Source: an uncultured Duncaniella sp.
GTDB taxonomy: Bacteria; Bacteroidota; Bacteroidia; Bacteroidales; Muribaculaceae
Direction: 5' to 3'
Assembly (NCBI GenBank): GCA_910587515.1
Contig: CAJULW010000032.1
Location: 1 to 52,343, forward strand
DNA: 52,343 nt
Shown here piece after piece: positions 17,406 to 25,724 of this stretch. The position numbers and the translations under genes were made by a program. How positions within the stretch are numbered: position 1 is the first letter of the stretch; every line of letters starts with the position of its first letter. The notes beneath the pieces were generated by a model, which worked only from the letters and a program-made list of their open reading frames with translations, searched no databases and was not told the origin of the DNA.

Positions 17406-19349
17406 TCAGATGATTTGAGAGTCATCTTCTACAACAAGATTCTCGATTATGAAGTTCTGTCGTTCCATCGTGTTCTTTCCCATGTAAAACTCCAACAGCT
17501 CACCAACAGCGTCCTCCTTACGGAGAGTCACGCGGTCAAGACGCATATCCGGACCGATGAACCCACGGAATTCCTCGGGAGATATCTCTCCGAGTCCTTT
17601 GAATCGTGTTATCTCGGCATTGTCTCCGAGTTTGGCTATTGCCTCGACGCGTTCCTCGTCGGTATAACAATAATATGTGTCGTCCGACGGTGCGGCAGAG
17701 TTGCGCGCTCCGCGTTTGGTCGTTTTATGGTTGCGTACACGGAAAAGCGGGGTCTGGAGCACATAAAGATGTCCTTTTTTTATCATGTCGGGGAAGAATT
17801 GCAGGAAGAAAGTCAGGAGCAACAGACGTATGTGCATCCCGTCGACATCAGCGTCGGTCGCAATTATCACCTTGTTGTAGCGTAGCCCGTCTATGCCTTC
17901 TTCGATATTGAGTGCAGCCTGCAACAGATTGAATTCGTCGTTCTCATAGAGTATCTTGGCCGGTACACCGTATGAATTTTTCGGCTTTCCGCGCAGAGAG
18001 AACACAGCCTGGGTCTCTACGTTGCGTATTTTTGTGATCGAGCCGGCTGCCGAATCGCCCTCGGTGATGAATATCGACGATGCGAGTTTCTTTTCTTCGT
18101 CACCGCGGTTGTCGTTCAGATGCACGCGACAGTCAAGCAACTTTTTGTTGTGGAGATTGGCTTTTTTCTGCTTTTCGCGGGCCAGTTTGGTTATGCCGGC
18201 CATAGCCTTGCGGTCGCGTTCGCTCTCTTGAACCTTTTTCAGTATTATATCCGCTATGTCAGTGTTGCGGTGCAGATAGTTGTCAAGTTCCGTTTTTATG
18301 AAATCGCCCACGAACTTGGCGACTGTCGGCCCTTCGGGACCCATGTCGCGGCTTCCGAGTTTTGTTTTGGTCTGGGACTCGAACACCGGTTCCTCGACTT
18401 TGATCGATACGGCCGCGATCATTCCGTTACGGATATCGGAATAGTCAAAATCGCGTTTAAAATATTCTTTCATCGTTCTCGATACAGCCTCCTTGAACGC
18501 GGTGAGATGTGTGCCGCCTTGGGTCGTATGTTGTCCGTTTACGAAAGAATAATATTCCTCTCCGCGCTGGTTGGCATGGGTGATGGCTATCTCGATATCG
18601 TCTCCTTTCAGGTGGATGGGGGCGTAGAGCGGATCGCTTGTCATCGCGTCGCGCAGCAGATCGAGCAGACCGTTGCGCGAGATGTAGCGTTTGCCGTTGA
18701 ATATGATGGCCAATCCTGTGTTCAGGAAGGTATAGTTCTTTACGAGAGGGACAATGAAATCGTCGCTGTAACGGTAGTCACGGAAAATGCTGTTGTCGGG
18801 CGTGAAGCAGACGAGAGTGCCGTTGGGCTGGTCGGTCGCTTCGATGTCGCTTTCTTCGACAATGTCACCGCAACGATACAGCACGCTTTTCATCTGTCCG
18901 TCGCGTACGCTACAGATGAAAAATTCGGTCGAAAGGGCATTAACCGCCTTAATGCCGACACCGTTAAGGCCGACAGACTTTTTGAAGGCCTTAGAATCGT
19001 ATTTTCCTCCGGTGTTCATCCGGGAGGATGCGTCTACTAGTTTGCCCAGCGGTATGCCTCGCCCATAGTCGCGCACGGATACCCTGCCTTCGGCTACGTC
19101 TACCTCTATCTGACGACCGAAGCCCATCATGTATTCGTCGATGGCGTTGTCAAGCACTTCCTTGATAAGCACATAGATGCCATCATCATAGTTCGAGCCG
19201 TCACCGAGCTTGCCGATATACATGCCAGGACGTCTGCGTATGTGCTCTTTCCAATCGAGGGTCTTGATGTCGTCCTCGCTATATTCAACCACCGGTGTGT
19301 CTGCCCCGGCCTCAAGTCCGTCGGAAATTATTTCCTCGTTTTCCGTCAT
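17406..19349 (-). CDS. parE: DNA topoisomerase IV subunit B (type IIA ATPase subunit)
   Basis: The ATPase and TOPRIM subunit of a type IIA topoisomerase, used to separate linked chromosomes. The 647 residues show the GHKL ATP-binding motifs (EVLDNAIDEY with E64, N68 and D71; DYGRGIP; GLNGVGIKAVNAL), the transducer domain, and TOPRIM with EGDSAAG at 430-436 and DADVDG at 499-504. It lacks the insert seen in some GyrB proteins. GyrB is the alternative; the length and the parE-coaD-ctp context favour ParE. The first gene of its operon, with a -7 element about 55 bp upstream. Confidence 0.88.
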   Translation of the reverse strand: MTENEEIISDGLEAGADTPVVEYSEDDIKTLDWKEHIRRRPGMYIGKLGDGSNYDDGIYVLIKEVLDNAIDEYMMGFGRQIEVDVAEGRVSVRDYGRGIPLGKLVDASSRMNTGGKYDSKAFKKSVGLNGVGIKAVNALSTEFFICSVRDGQMKSVLYRCGDIVEESDIEATDQPNGTLVCFTPDNSIFRDYRYSDDFIVPLVKNYTFLNTGLAIIFNGKRYISRNGLLDLLRDAMTSDPLYAPIHLKGDDIEIAITHANQRGEEYYSFVNGQHTTQGGTHLTAFKEAVSRTMKEYFKRDFDYSDIRNGMIAAVSIKVEEPVFESQTKTKLGSRDMGPEGPTVAKFVGDFIKTELDNYLHRNTDIADIILKKVQESERDRKAMAGITKLAREKQKKANLHNKKLLDCRVHLNDNRGDEEKKLASSIFITEGDSAAGSITKIRNVETQAVFSLRGKPKNSYGVPAKILYENDEFNLLQAALNIEEGIDGLRYNKVIIATDADVDGMHIRLLLLTFFLQFFPDMIKKGHLYVLQTPLFRVRNHKTTKRGARNSAAPSDDTYYCYTDEERVEAIAKLGDNAEITRFKGLGEISPEEFRGFIGPDMRLDRVTLRKEDAVGELLEFYMGKNTMERQNFIIENLVVEDDSQII

Positions 19350-19403
19350 TATTATAGCGTGTGTATGTTGTTGTTAAATACCTCTTAGGGTTGTGATATG
19401 ATG

Positions 19404-19411
19404 CAAATTTA
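19404..19411 (-). promoter_or_regulatory. -7 promoter element for parE-coaD-ctp
   Basis: On the minus strand the sequence is TAAATTTG, an exact TAnnTTTG match, 55 bases upstream of the parE start. No clear TTG lies at the -33 distance. Confidence 0.5.
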
Positions 19412-19562
19412 CAAAAAAAATACTATAAATTAGCCATTGTCTGATTATTCGGGATTCTTTCAATTGTGACCAGGGGGCGGGACTTATTTCTGATACGCTC
19501 TATCCGTAATTTAGTTAAATAATATTAAGCCAGAGGGGGATGAGTGGTCTTAACGTATTTTG

Positions 19563-19570
19563 TAATTTTG
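19563..19570 (+). promoter_or_regulatory. Orphan + strand -7 element
   Basis: TAATTTTG matches TAnnTTTG exactly. It points away from parE and into a gap with no + strand gene of ordinary size, and a strong terminator lies about 235 bp further on. A good -33 TTG is not present. Confidence 0.4.
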
Positions 19571-19575
19571 CGATG

Positions 19576-19847
19576 AATATTGATTATCCCACCATTTTTC
19601 CTTACCGGTGTGTGTTCCGGCAACGGGGTGAGACGGATGTCATGTATGCGTGAAAGGGAGAGACCGCTTTGAATGTGGTCGTCTATGTGATAATGAGATT
19701 ATAACCTGATTGACAGCGCGTGTATGTCCGCAACGGGCCAGCTATGCATATATTTTATCCCTTTGGATAATCTGTAATCTGACAATAGGGCTTAAATACA
19801 ATCACCGGTTCGGGAATGTATCGCATTCCCGAACCGGTATAATTTTT
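19576..19847 (+). ncRNA. Candidate small RNA in the parE-GH95 gap
   Basis: The 543-bp gap 19350-19892 lies between two minus-strand genes, yet contains a + strand promoter element and a + strand terminator that would frame a transcript of about 270 bases. Local hairpins can be drawn: GACCGC/GTGGTC (19662-19680), ATAAT/ATTAT (19690-19702), GTCCG/CGGGC near 19727-19738, and TTATCC/GGATAA near 19755-19770. AAAGGGA (19654-19660) could also pair with TCCCTTT (19758-19764). A 26-codon frame at 19573-19653 is the only sizeable reading frame and starts too close to the promoter to be convincing. No known RNA family was recognised. Confidence 0.35.
19804..19847 (+). terminator. Strong terminator with U-tract on + strand
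   Basis: ACCGGTTCGGGAATG (19804-19818) pairs perfectly over 15 bp with CATTCCCGAACCGGT (19824-19838), loop TATCG. On + it is followed by ATAATTTTTTT; on the minus strand the following bases are GATTGTATTT, a poorer tract. It probably ends the GH95 gene as well as a + strand transcript. Confidence 0.8.
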
Positions 19848-19892
19848 TTAATCTGAAATTTATATTTAGCTGAGACTCAGCGTTTTGGGGGA

Positions 19893-22457
19893 TTATAAAC
19901 TTCTGTAGGCTTTGAATGTATATGTTTTTCCTGCTTCTGTCGGAATGTCATAGAGAATGGTAGCGGGGAGATTGAGTGCGGGTATTTTGTCCGCATCTTT
20001 TATGACGGGAGCCGGAATGCTGTAGACGCTGTTGAAGGGATTGGTGTTGTCTCCTTTGGCCGTTGTCAGCGCGGGTGTTCCGTCGACGGCTTTAAGTGGG
20101 CTTGCGGTGCGCAGACGGAGATTGCCTCCAAGGGTCGATCTGATCGATACAGATTCGATATGGCCATCGCGCCATTTCATATCGGTGATCTCGAATCCGC
20201 CTCGGGCACGCAGTCCTGTTACATTGCCTGCCGGCCATGCCGACGGGAGAGCGGGGAGCAGGTGTATGGCTCCATCGTGGCTTTGCATGAGCATTTCGGC
20301 TATGCCTGCGGTGCAGCCGAAGTTACCGTCGATCTGGAACGGTGGGTGCGCGTCAAACATGTTGGCGTATGTCCCGCCGTCCTGGTCTTTGATGGTTACA
20401 TTCGGATCTTTGAGTTTAAGCTGGTTGCGGATGAGAGTGAATGCGTGATCTCCGTCGAGCAGACGCGCCCAAAGGCAGACCTTCCATCCCATGGACCATC
20501 CGCGGCTGGCGTCACCGCGTCCGACAAGCGATTTTTTTGCCGCCTGAAACAGTTGCGGGTTGGTGTAGGGCGAGATCTGATTGCCTGGATAAAGGCCCCA
20601 GAGATGGGAGACGTGGCGATGGCTGCTGCGTTCCTTGTCCCAGTCTTCGAGCCACTCCTGAAGCTGTCCGTATTGTCCTATGTGCATGGGCGGAAGTTCG
20701 CTTTTGAGTTTTTTGAGATCCGCTGCAAACTCTTTGTCGACTCCGAGAGCATCGGCTGCAAGTATGGTGTTGTTGAGCAGGTCGTAGACCATTTGGTTGT
20801 CCATCGTGACTCCGCTGAACACTGCGAGGCTTTTTTTGCGTCCGTCCGAGCCGATGTATGAGCCGAGTCCGGGATGGTTTTCAGGTGAATTTGATGGGGA
20901 TACGACTTTATAACCGGTTTTGGGATCGGTTGTGAGGAAATCCTGATAAAATTCGCACGCGCTTTTAAGGATAGGATAGACTTCCGCGAGATATTTTTTG
21001 TCTCCGGAATAGAGGTAGTGTTCCCACAGATGAGATGCGAACCAAGCGTTGCATGTCGGCCATACGCTGCAAGAGGCGTTGTCGACAGCGCCTGTCGATC
21101 GCCACAGGTCGGTGTTATGGTGGAGAGTCCAGCCGCGACAGTCATACATTTTCGATGCCGATTCCCGTCCTGTCACGCTGACGTCTTTCACGAGTTGCAG
21201 GAAGGGGTCGTGACATTCGCTCAGGTTGGTCACCTCTGCCGGCCAATAGTTCATCTCGACGTTTATATTGGTGGTGTATTTGCTGTCCCAGGCGGGATAC
21301 TGTCCCGCGTCGGGGTTCCAGATGCCCTGAAGGTTGGCCGGCTGAGTGCCGGGTTGCGAGGAGCATATAAGCAAATAGCGTCCGAACTGGAAATACATTG
21401 CAGCGAGAGCTGGGTCGTCGGATGTCGAGAACTCGGCTATGCGGGTGTCGGTAGGTTTGACCTCTTGTTGAGGGTTGTTGCCGAGGTACAGGCTGACGCG
21501 GTCGAATTGCTTGGAGTAGAGCGACGAGTGGTCTGCCTTAGCCCGGTCGTAGTCTTTGTTGAATTTTTCGAGGTACGCGAAAGCTTTACGGTCGCTGTCA
21601 CCGGAGATGTCGCGGTAGTTTTCAAAATTGGTGGCCGATGATATGAGTATGATCGCGCTGTCGGCTTTCTTGACGCTTAACGATGCGTTTTTCCTGTCTG
21701 CCGATTGCTTTCCTCCGTCAGCGATTATCTTGATGTAGGTTGTAGCGTGGAGTTTGTTAGGTATGTTTTCTTCTTCGGGGCGACCGGGGTATGACTGTAC
21801 TCGCAGCATATCGTTTCTACCTTCGACAAGCTCGGAGCTGGCTAAGATACGATTTTTTTTCAGTGGCCCGATGAAAGAGGCCGTGAAGTCGATTTTGCCC
21901 GGTTTGTCGGCTGACAACTTTATTATGATAAGATTGTCGGTGAGCGATGTGAAGACTTCGCGTGTATAGTCGACACCGCCTGCGTTGTAGCGGATTTTGG
22001 CCACAGCGGAACTAAGATCGAGCTGCCGGCTATAGGCTTTGGAATTTGTGTGGAGGGAGGGGAAGTCGAGCAAGAGATTGCCGACCGATTCGTAGACCAT
22101 GCCGTGAGCTGTTATATCGCGGTCTGCTGTGATGTTGGCCATGGCGAGTTTCTGCGCCTCCTCATATTGTCCAGCATTGATGCAGTCGCGGATTTTTTGA
22201 AGGTTGGCTTTGGCGTTCGGGTTGTAGTTGTTGTAGGGGCTTCCTGACCAGAAGCTGTCTTCGTTGATCTGGATGGTGTCGCGTGTAAGCCCTCCGTAGA
22301 CCATGGCTCCGAGCCGTCCGTTGCCGAGCGGCAGGGCTTCGACCCAATAGTCGGCCGGTCTGTCGTATGTCAATGTGAGTTCGTTACTTGTGTTTTTTGC
22401 GCCTAAATTGGCTATAGAAGATAAAATAAATAATAGTGACAGGAATAGCCTATTCAT
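19893..22457 (-). CDS. Secreted glycoside hydrolase family 95 (alpha-L-fucosidase type)
   Basis: GH95 enzymes release fucose (mostly alpha-1,2, some galactose) from host or plant glycans with inversion. The 854 residues have a signal peptide (cut near residue 20), an N-terminal beta domain starting with the typical ADYWVEALPLGNGRLGAMV, a helical barrel, and a C-terminal beta domain. TTNINVEMNYWPAE gives N397 and N399, the pair that activates water with an Asp; D710 in FQIDGNFG and E526 in NSPEN are the likely partner and general acid by comparison with bifidobacterial AfcA (numbering compared from memory). No lipobox is present, so it is probably periplasmic. No SusC/SusD pair is adjacent. 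Confidence 0.9.
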   Translation of the reverse strand: MNRLFLSLLFILSSIANLGAKNTSNELTLTYDRPADYWVEALPLGNGRLGAMVYGGLTRDTIQINEDSFWSGSPYNNYNPNAKANLQKIRDCINAGQYEEAQKLAMANITADRDITAHGMVYESVGNLLLDFPSLHTNSKAYSRQLDLSSAVAKIRYNAGGVDYTREVFTSLTDNLIIIKLSADKPGKIDFTASFIGPLKKNRILASSELVEGRNDMLRVQSYPGRPEEENIPNKLHATTYIKIIADGGKQSADRKNASLSVKKADSAIILISSATNFENYRDISGDSDRKAFAYLEKFNKDYDRAKADHSSLYSKQFDRVSLYLGNNPQQEVKPTDTRIAEFSTSDDPALAAMYFQFGRYLLICSSQPGTQPANLQGIWNPDAGQYPAWDSKYTTNINVEMNYWPAEVTNLSECHDPFLQLVKDVSVTGRESASKMYDCRGWTLHHNTDLWRSTGAVDNASCSVWPTCNAWFASHLWEHYLYSGDKKYLAEVYPILKSACEFYQDFLTTDPKTGYKVVSPSNSPENHPGLGSYIGSDGRKKSLAVFSGVTMDNQMVYDLLNNTILAADALGVDKEFAADLKKLKSELPPMHIGQYGQLQEWLEDWDKERSSHRHVSHLWGLYPGNQISPYTNPQLFQAAKKSLVGRGDASRGWSMGWKVCLWARLLDGDHAFTLIRNQLKLKDPNVTIKDQDGGTYANMFDAHPPFQIDGNFGCTAGIAEMLMQSHDGAIHLLPALPSAWPAGNVTGLRARGGFEITDMKWRDGHIESVSIRSTLGGNLRLRTASPLKAVDGTPALTTAKGDNTNPFNSVYSIPAPVIKDADKIPALNLPATILYDIPTEAGKTYTFKAYRSL

Positions 22458-22652
22458 GGTAAATAAATTGGTAGATAAATAATTTTGTAGATCGGGTGAA
22501 TCGTTTAATTATGACTGCTTTTAGAGTATGTTTGGATTTAACAGGTTATATTAATCGAGTGAAATAGAATTTTTATATCCTATATCAAACACGCTCTTGG
22601 ATATGGCTGTTAAAAAGGCATTTACAATAAATTAAAAAACGCCTTTGACCAA

Positions 22653-22683
22653 CAAAGATACATAAATATAAATTATTTTTCAA
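22653..22683 (-). promoter_or_regulatory. Promoter for GH95 gene with ~190-base leader
   Basis: On the minus strand: TTG (22681-22683), 20 bp, TATCTTTG (22653-22660), a full consensus match. Transcription would start near 22646, leaving about 190 bases before the GH95 ATG. The leader opens with AAAGGC that can pair with GCCTTT about 20 bases later. The gap 22458-22784 otherwise holds only the divergent promoter pair. Confidence 0.65.
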
Positions 22684-22688
22684 ATTGC

Positions 22689-22719
22689 TTGCATATTCGA
22701 AAAAGATAGTTTACTTTTG
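22689..22719 (+). promoter_or_regulatory. Promoter for the ABC/GntR operon
   Basis: TTG (22689-22691), 20 bp, TACTTTTG (22712-22719) matches the Bacteroidetes promoter consensus fully. The predicted start near 22725 lies inside a longer frame beginning at a GTG at 22719, so that GTG cannot be the translation start; the ATG at 22785 is used. Confidence 0.7.
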
Positions 22720-22730
22720 TGGTGTACTAT
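22706..22730 (+). promoter_or_regulatory. Dyad over -7 and +1, likely GntR operator
   Basis: ATAGTTTAC (22706-22714) and GTGTACTAT (22722-22730) form an inverted repeat matching at 7 of 9 positions with a 7-base spacer. It covers the -7 element and the predicted transcription start, where a repressor would block initiation. The GntR protein encoded in the same operon (24456-24833) is the obvious candidate; that link is inferred. Confidence 0.45.
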
Positions 22731-22784
22731 TGCACTAATACACTGTTCGAATTGTGTTTGCTAAGGATCAAAATCGTAATCATT

Positions 22785-23651
22785 ATGCTTAGAATTGACA
22801 ACCTGACTTTCGCTTACCAACGAAAGGGGCGTCCCGTTCTTGACGGGTTTTCACTTGACATCGGAGCCGGTGGAGTCTACGGTTTGCTTGGCCGTAACGG
22901 AGCCGGAAAATCGACTCTGCTCTATTTGATTTCAGGTGTGTTGACACCGAGTAGCGGCAAGGTGATGTATCGTGGCGTGGATACGCGTCTGCGTCTTCCC
23001 GAAACCCTGTCGGATATATTTATCGTCCCTGAGGAATTCACCCTTCCCCGCATTCCATTGCGTGACTATGTAAAGGCTAACGCTCCTTTTTATCCTCGTT
23101 TCTCGGATGATGATATGCGTCGTCACCTCGAGATATTCGACATGGATCCCGATCTCAATCTCGGAGCTTTGTCCATGGGGCAGAAAAAGAAGGCCTTCAT
23201 GAGTTTCGCGCTTGCGTGCAACACATCGTTGATGCTGATGGACGAGCCGACAAACGGTCTTGACATACCCGGTAAAAGTGCGTTCCGACGATTCATCGCT
23301 CAAAATATGACTGACGAGCGTACCATAATTATCTCTACACATCAGGTCCGCGACATAGACCGGCTGCTCGACCATGTCGTGATAATGGACGAGTCGAGTG
23401 TCGTGCTGAGCAGGCGTATTGACGAGATAACGTTGCGTCTATGCTTTGAGCTCACTGATTCACGCGGGCTTATTGATCAAGCACTTTACGCCCAACCGTC
23501 GGTTGGAGGTATGTCAGTCGTTCTTCCGAATACAGACGGACGCGAGACGGAACTGAACCTTGAGACTCTTTTCGAACTCTCTTTGTCTAAGCCGTCGTTA
23601 GTTAAAGAAATGTTTAATCCGGATAATTCAGATAGTCATGACAGGCAGTGA
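22785..23651 (+). CDS. ABC transporter ATP-binding protein
   Basis: The ATPase of an ABC transporter, working with the membrane protein encoded next. The 288 residues contain Walker A GRNGAGKST (36-44), signature LSMGQ (129-133), Walker B LMLMDEP with catalytic E154, and the H-loop H186 in IISTHQ. After about residue 205 comes a tail of some 80 residues with no recognised domain. Start chosen at 22785 because the upstream frame overlaps the promoter. The gene overlaps the permease gene by 14 bases, so they are translated together. The transported substrate is unknown; such modules with YtrA regulators often answer to envelope stress or peptide antibiotics in Gram-positives. Confidence 0.92.
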   Translation: MLRIDNLTFAYQRKGRPVLDGFSLDIGAGGVYGLLGRNGAGKSTLLYLISGVLTPSSGKVMYRGVDTRLRLPETLSDIFIVPEEFTLPRIPLRDYVKANAPFYPRFSDDDMRRHLEIFDMDPDLNLGALSMGQKKKAFMSFALACNTSLMLMDEPTNGLDIPGKSAFRRFIAQNMTDERTIIISTHQVRDIDRLLDHVVIMDESSVVLSRRIDEITLRLCFELTDSRGLIDQALYAQPSVGGMSVVLPNTDGRETELNLETLFELSLSKPSLVKEMFNPDNSDSHDRQ

Positions 23652-24453
23652 TGTTTTCAGTACAACCCGTTTTGGGTTATTGATAAAAAAAGAAATACGT
23701 GAAGGCTGGCGCAGTTGGCTTGTGTCGCTCGGGGCTTTGTTGGGTCTGATGGATCTTTTGTCGATATTGTGTGCCAACAATTGTTATTATGAAGGGATAT
23801 CTGCGAACTATTATAGTTACGAAAGTGCCCGTTATGAATTGCTGTTTTTTGCCATGATTCTTTTTATTGGTGGTGCGTTTGTCGCTTCCGGGGCGTTCAA
23901 GACTATGGCTACGCCACCATCGGCTTTATCGGTTCTGATGCTTCCAGCGTCGCAATTGGAAAAGTTCCTGTTACGATGGGTGGTTACCGTGCCGGTATTT
24001 TTTATAGCGACGTGTATTTTCGCTGTCATGGCTGATTTGGTGCGTGTGGGATATGCGCATATGCAGTTCGGTATGGGTTTACGTTGTGTTCCATGGTTTG
24101 ATCTGCTTCTTCATCCTGAAAACCATGATTATGCTGAAGGTTTCGTGCGTCATTTGCTGTTGCTCTATTTCTGTGTACAGTCATTTTTCTTCCTTGGATC
24201 TGTTTTTTGGGTTAAACGGGCTATGGTTAAGACTTTTGTCTCGTTGGGTCTGATAGCATGGGCATATTTTCTGGTAGGAACATGGATGTTTTCGGCTTTT
24301 CAACCAGAGGGGTCCTATTATAACGGATTCAGTTGGATTAACGAAGATACTGCACCGGTGCTTTTTGATGCTTTCTCTGTAGCAGTGGCATTATTCAACT
24401 ATGCGTTGGCGTATGCACGATTCAAAGAGTCTGAATTAATAAACCGGTGGTAG
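23638..24453 (+). CDS. ABC-2-like membrane protein (permease partner)
   Basis: A 271-residue integral membrane protein with about six hydrophobic segments (near residues 28-48, 68-92, 115-140, 182-202, 210-232 and 245-262 by eye). A cytoplasmic N-terminal stretch with LLIKKEIREGWRSW looks like the start of ABC-2 permeases. No specific family name is recognised. It overlaps the ATPase gene and ends 2 bases before the GntR start, so function as the channel half of this ABC transporter is inferred from context. Confidence 0.75.
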   Translation: MTGSDVFSTTRFGLLIKKEIREGWRSWLVSLGALLGLMDLLSILCANNCYYEGISANYYSYESARYELLFFAMILFIGGAFVASGAFKTMATPPSALSVLMLPASQLEKFLLRWVVTVPVFFIATCIFAVMADLVRVGYAHMQFGMGLRCVPWFDLLLHPENHDYAEGFVRHLLLLYFCVQSFFFLGSVFWVKRAMVKTFVSLGLIAWAYFLVGTWMFSAFQPEGSYYNGFSWINEDTAPVLFDAFSVAVALFNYALAYARFKESELINRW

Positions 24454-24455
24454 TC

Positions 24456-24833
24456 ATGGTCGCATTCAAAGAAAACAACAAGGCGATATATCTTCAGATC
24501 GCGGATAAAATATGCGATGATATTCTGGCGGGAGTTTTTACTCCCGGAGCCAGGATACCTTCGGTCAGGGATTATGCAGCTTCGCTCGAGGTCAACGCGA
24601 ATACCGTCATGAGAAGCTACGAATATCTTGAGCGTCTGGGGATAGTTTTCAACCGGAGGGGGATAGGCTTTTTTGTAGCCGACAGCGCATTCGAGACGGT
24701 AGTAGGTATAAGGCGCGAGACGTTTATAAACGGTGAACTTCAGTCTGTGTTCCGTCAACTGATGCTGATGGGGATTCCTTCGGAAGAACTGAAAAATATG
24801 TATAATAAATATTTAAACGATGTTGTAAAATGA
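24456..24833 (+). CDS. GntR-family regulator, YtrA-like
   Basis: A 125-residue DNA-binding repressor. The N-terminal winged helix is clear (AIYLQIADKICDDIL, then RIPSVRDYAASLEVNANTVM and the wing RRGIGFFV); the short C-terminal part of about 50 residues is the YtrA-type dimerisation helix pair and has no sugar- or fatty-acid-binding domain. The ATG at 24456 comes 2 bases after the permease stop and gives the usual family start. It overlaps the next gene by ATGA. Regulators of this type usually repress their own ABC operon; the dyad at 22706-22730 is the likely site. Confidence 0.93.
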   Translation: MVAFKENNKAIYLQIADKICDDILAGVFTPGARIPSVRDYAASLEVNANTVMRSYEYLERLGIVFNRRGIGFFVADSAFETVVGIRRETFINGELQSVFRQLMLMGIPSEELKNMYNKYLNDVVK

Positions 24834-25651
24834 AACGGACCACATATATAGTAATAGGAGAGGTCGTGGCCGGTTTGTTGGCTGTGATTGTTGTAAGCGC
24901 GGTCTTTATCGGTTCTTTTAAGCGGTATGACAAAAATGATGCCGTCATAGATGGGCAAGCTGTGAGGATAGGTCTGTCTCGGTTCGCTTGCATGAATGTC
25001 CGTGAAGTATCTACCTCATATAGATATTCATTATCCAATCTTTCGGGTATCGCGATCGAAGAACGGGAGGATTGCGAGACGCCTTATTTGGTCACGGTGT
25101 CTGATCTGCAAAATTTTCTTGACTTGACGATTGACAATGATACCTTGAGTTTAGGTGTCAGATTGGATTCATATTGTGACTCGGTGGCTCCCGGTGCGCC
25201 TTTTGTCGAAATTCAGTCTGCGTATACATGGCCGGTAAGGGTGATAGTGCCTCCGGGAAGTCTGCGCGAAGTGAGAAGCAATTGGAATTCGGTGTTGATC
25301 AGTGGCTTTAAATCCAAGTCTTTAAGGGCTAAGATATTTCATCGGCTGGATCTTAAATCGTGTAGTATAGATTCGCTCATGTGCGATGGAGGGATAAGCA
25401 CGCTTGCGTTGGACGATAGTGAGGTTGAGAATGTGGAGTTTCTGGCGGACAGCCATTGCCACAGCATAAATTGTTGTGACGGCAGCGGGACGATAGGGCG
25501 TTTGGATGTGTTTGGAGGCAAGGATAACGGGTATGTTGACCTTACACGCGCCAATATCAGGAATGTCTATTATAATCCTGTCGATTCCGGAATTGAGACC
25601 AATATAAAGTTGAACAGTCCAGTCGAGATAAGCCGGTTTGTGAAAAAATAA
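24830..25651 (+). CDS. Membrane-anchored protein resembling GIN/DUF2807 domains
   Basis: A 273-residue protein with one N-terminal membrane helix (about residues 7-28) and no lipobox. The exported part has repeated short beta-strand-like stretches (VEIQSAYTWPVRVIVPPGSL; LDLKSCSIDSLMCDGGISTL) as in beta-helical GIN/DUF2807 proteins, which often stand beside GntR-ABC modules in Bacteroidetes. I do not see a clear family signature, so this is a resemblance only. It is translationally coupled to the GntR gene (ATGA overlap) and is the last gene of the operon. Confidence 0.6.
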   Translation: MKRTTYIVIGEVVAGLLAVIVVSAVFIGSFKRYDKNDAVIDGQAVRIGLSRFACMNVREVSTSYRYSLSNLSGIAIEEREDCETPYLVTVSDLQNFLDLTIDNDTLSLGVRLDSYCDSVAPGAPFVEIQSAYTWPVRVIVPPGSLREVRSNWNSVLISGFKSKSLRAKIFHRLDLKSCSIDSLMCDGGISTLALDDSEVENVEFLADSHCHSINCCDGSGTIGRLDVFGGKDNGYVDLTRANIRNVYYNPVDSGIETNIKLNSPVEISRFVKK

Positions 25652-25660
25652 ATAGATCCG

Positions 25661-25711
25661 TAACACAAATATGGTGGACATTGAATTAAAATGTCCACCA
25701 TATTTGTGTTA
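25661..25711. terminator. 22-bp perfect hairpin between convergent genes
   Basis: The arms 25661-25682 and 25690-25711 are perfectly complementary (TAACACAAATATGGTGGACA at the start of the left arm), with a 7-base loop. It lies between the convergent GIN-like gene and the U32 gene and can act in both directions. Confidence 0.8.
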
Positions 25712-25724
25712 TTGTGTGTTTAAG

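Noticed and set aside
22719..22784. GTG start 66 bases upstream of the ABC ATPase ATG
   Set aside because: The GTG overlaps the last base of the predicted -7 element, so it would precede the transcription start. The product from 22785 begins at the usual position for the family.
25661..25711. Attachment site or transposon end
   Set aside because: The 22-bp inverted repeat lies neatly between two convergent genes with a short loop, as a terminator would; there is no target duplication or mobile gene.
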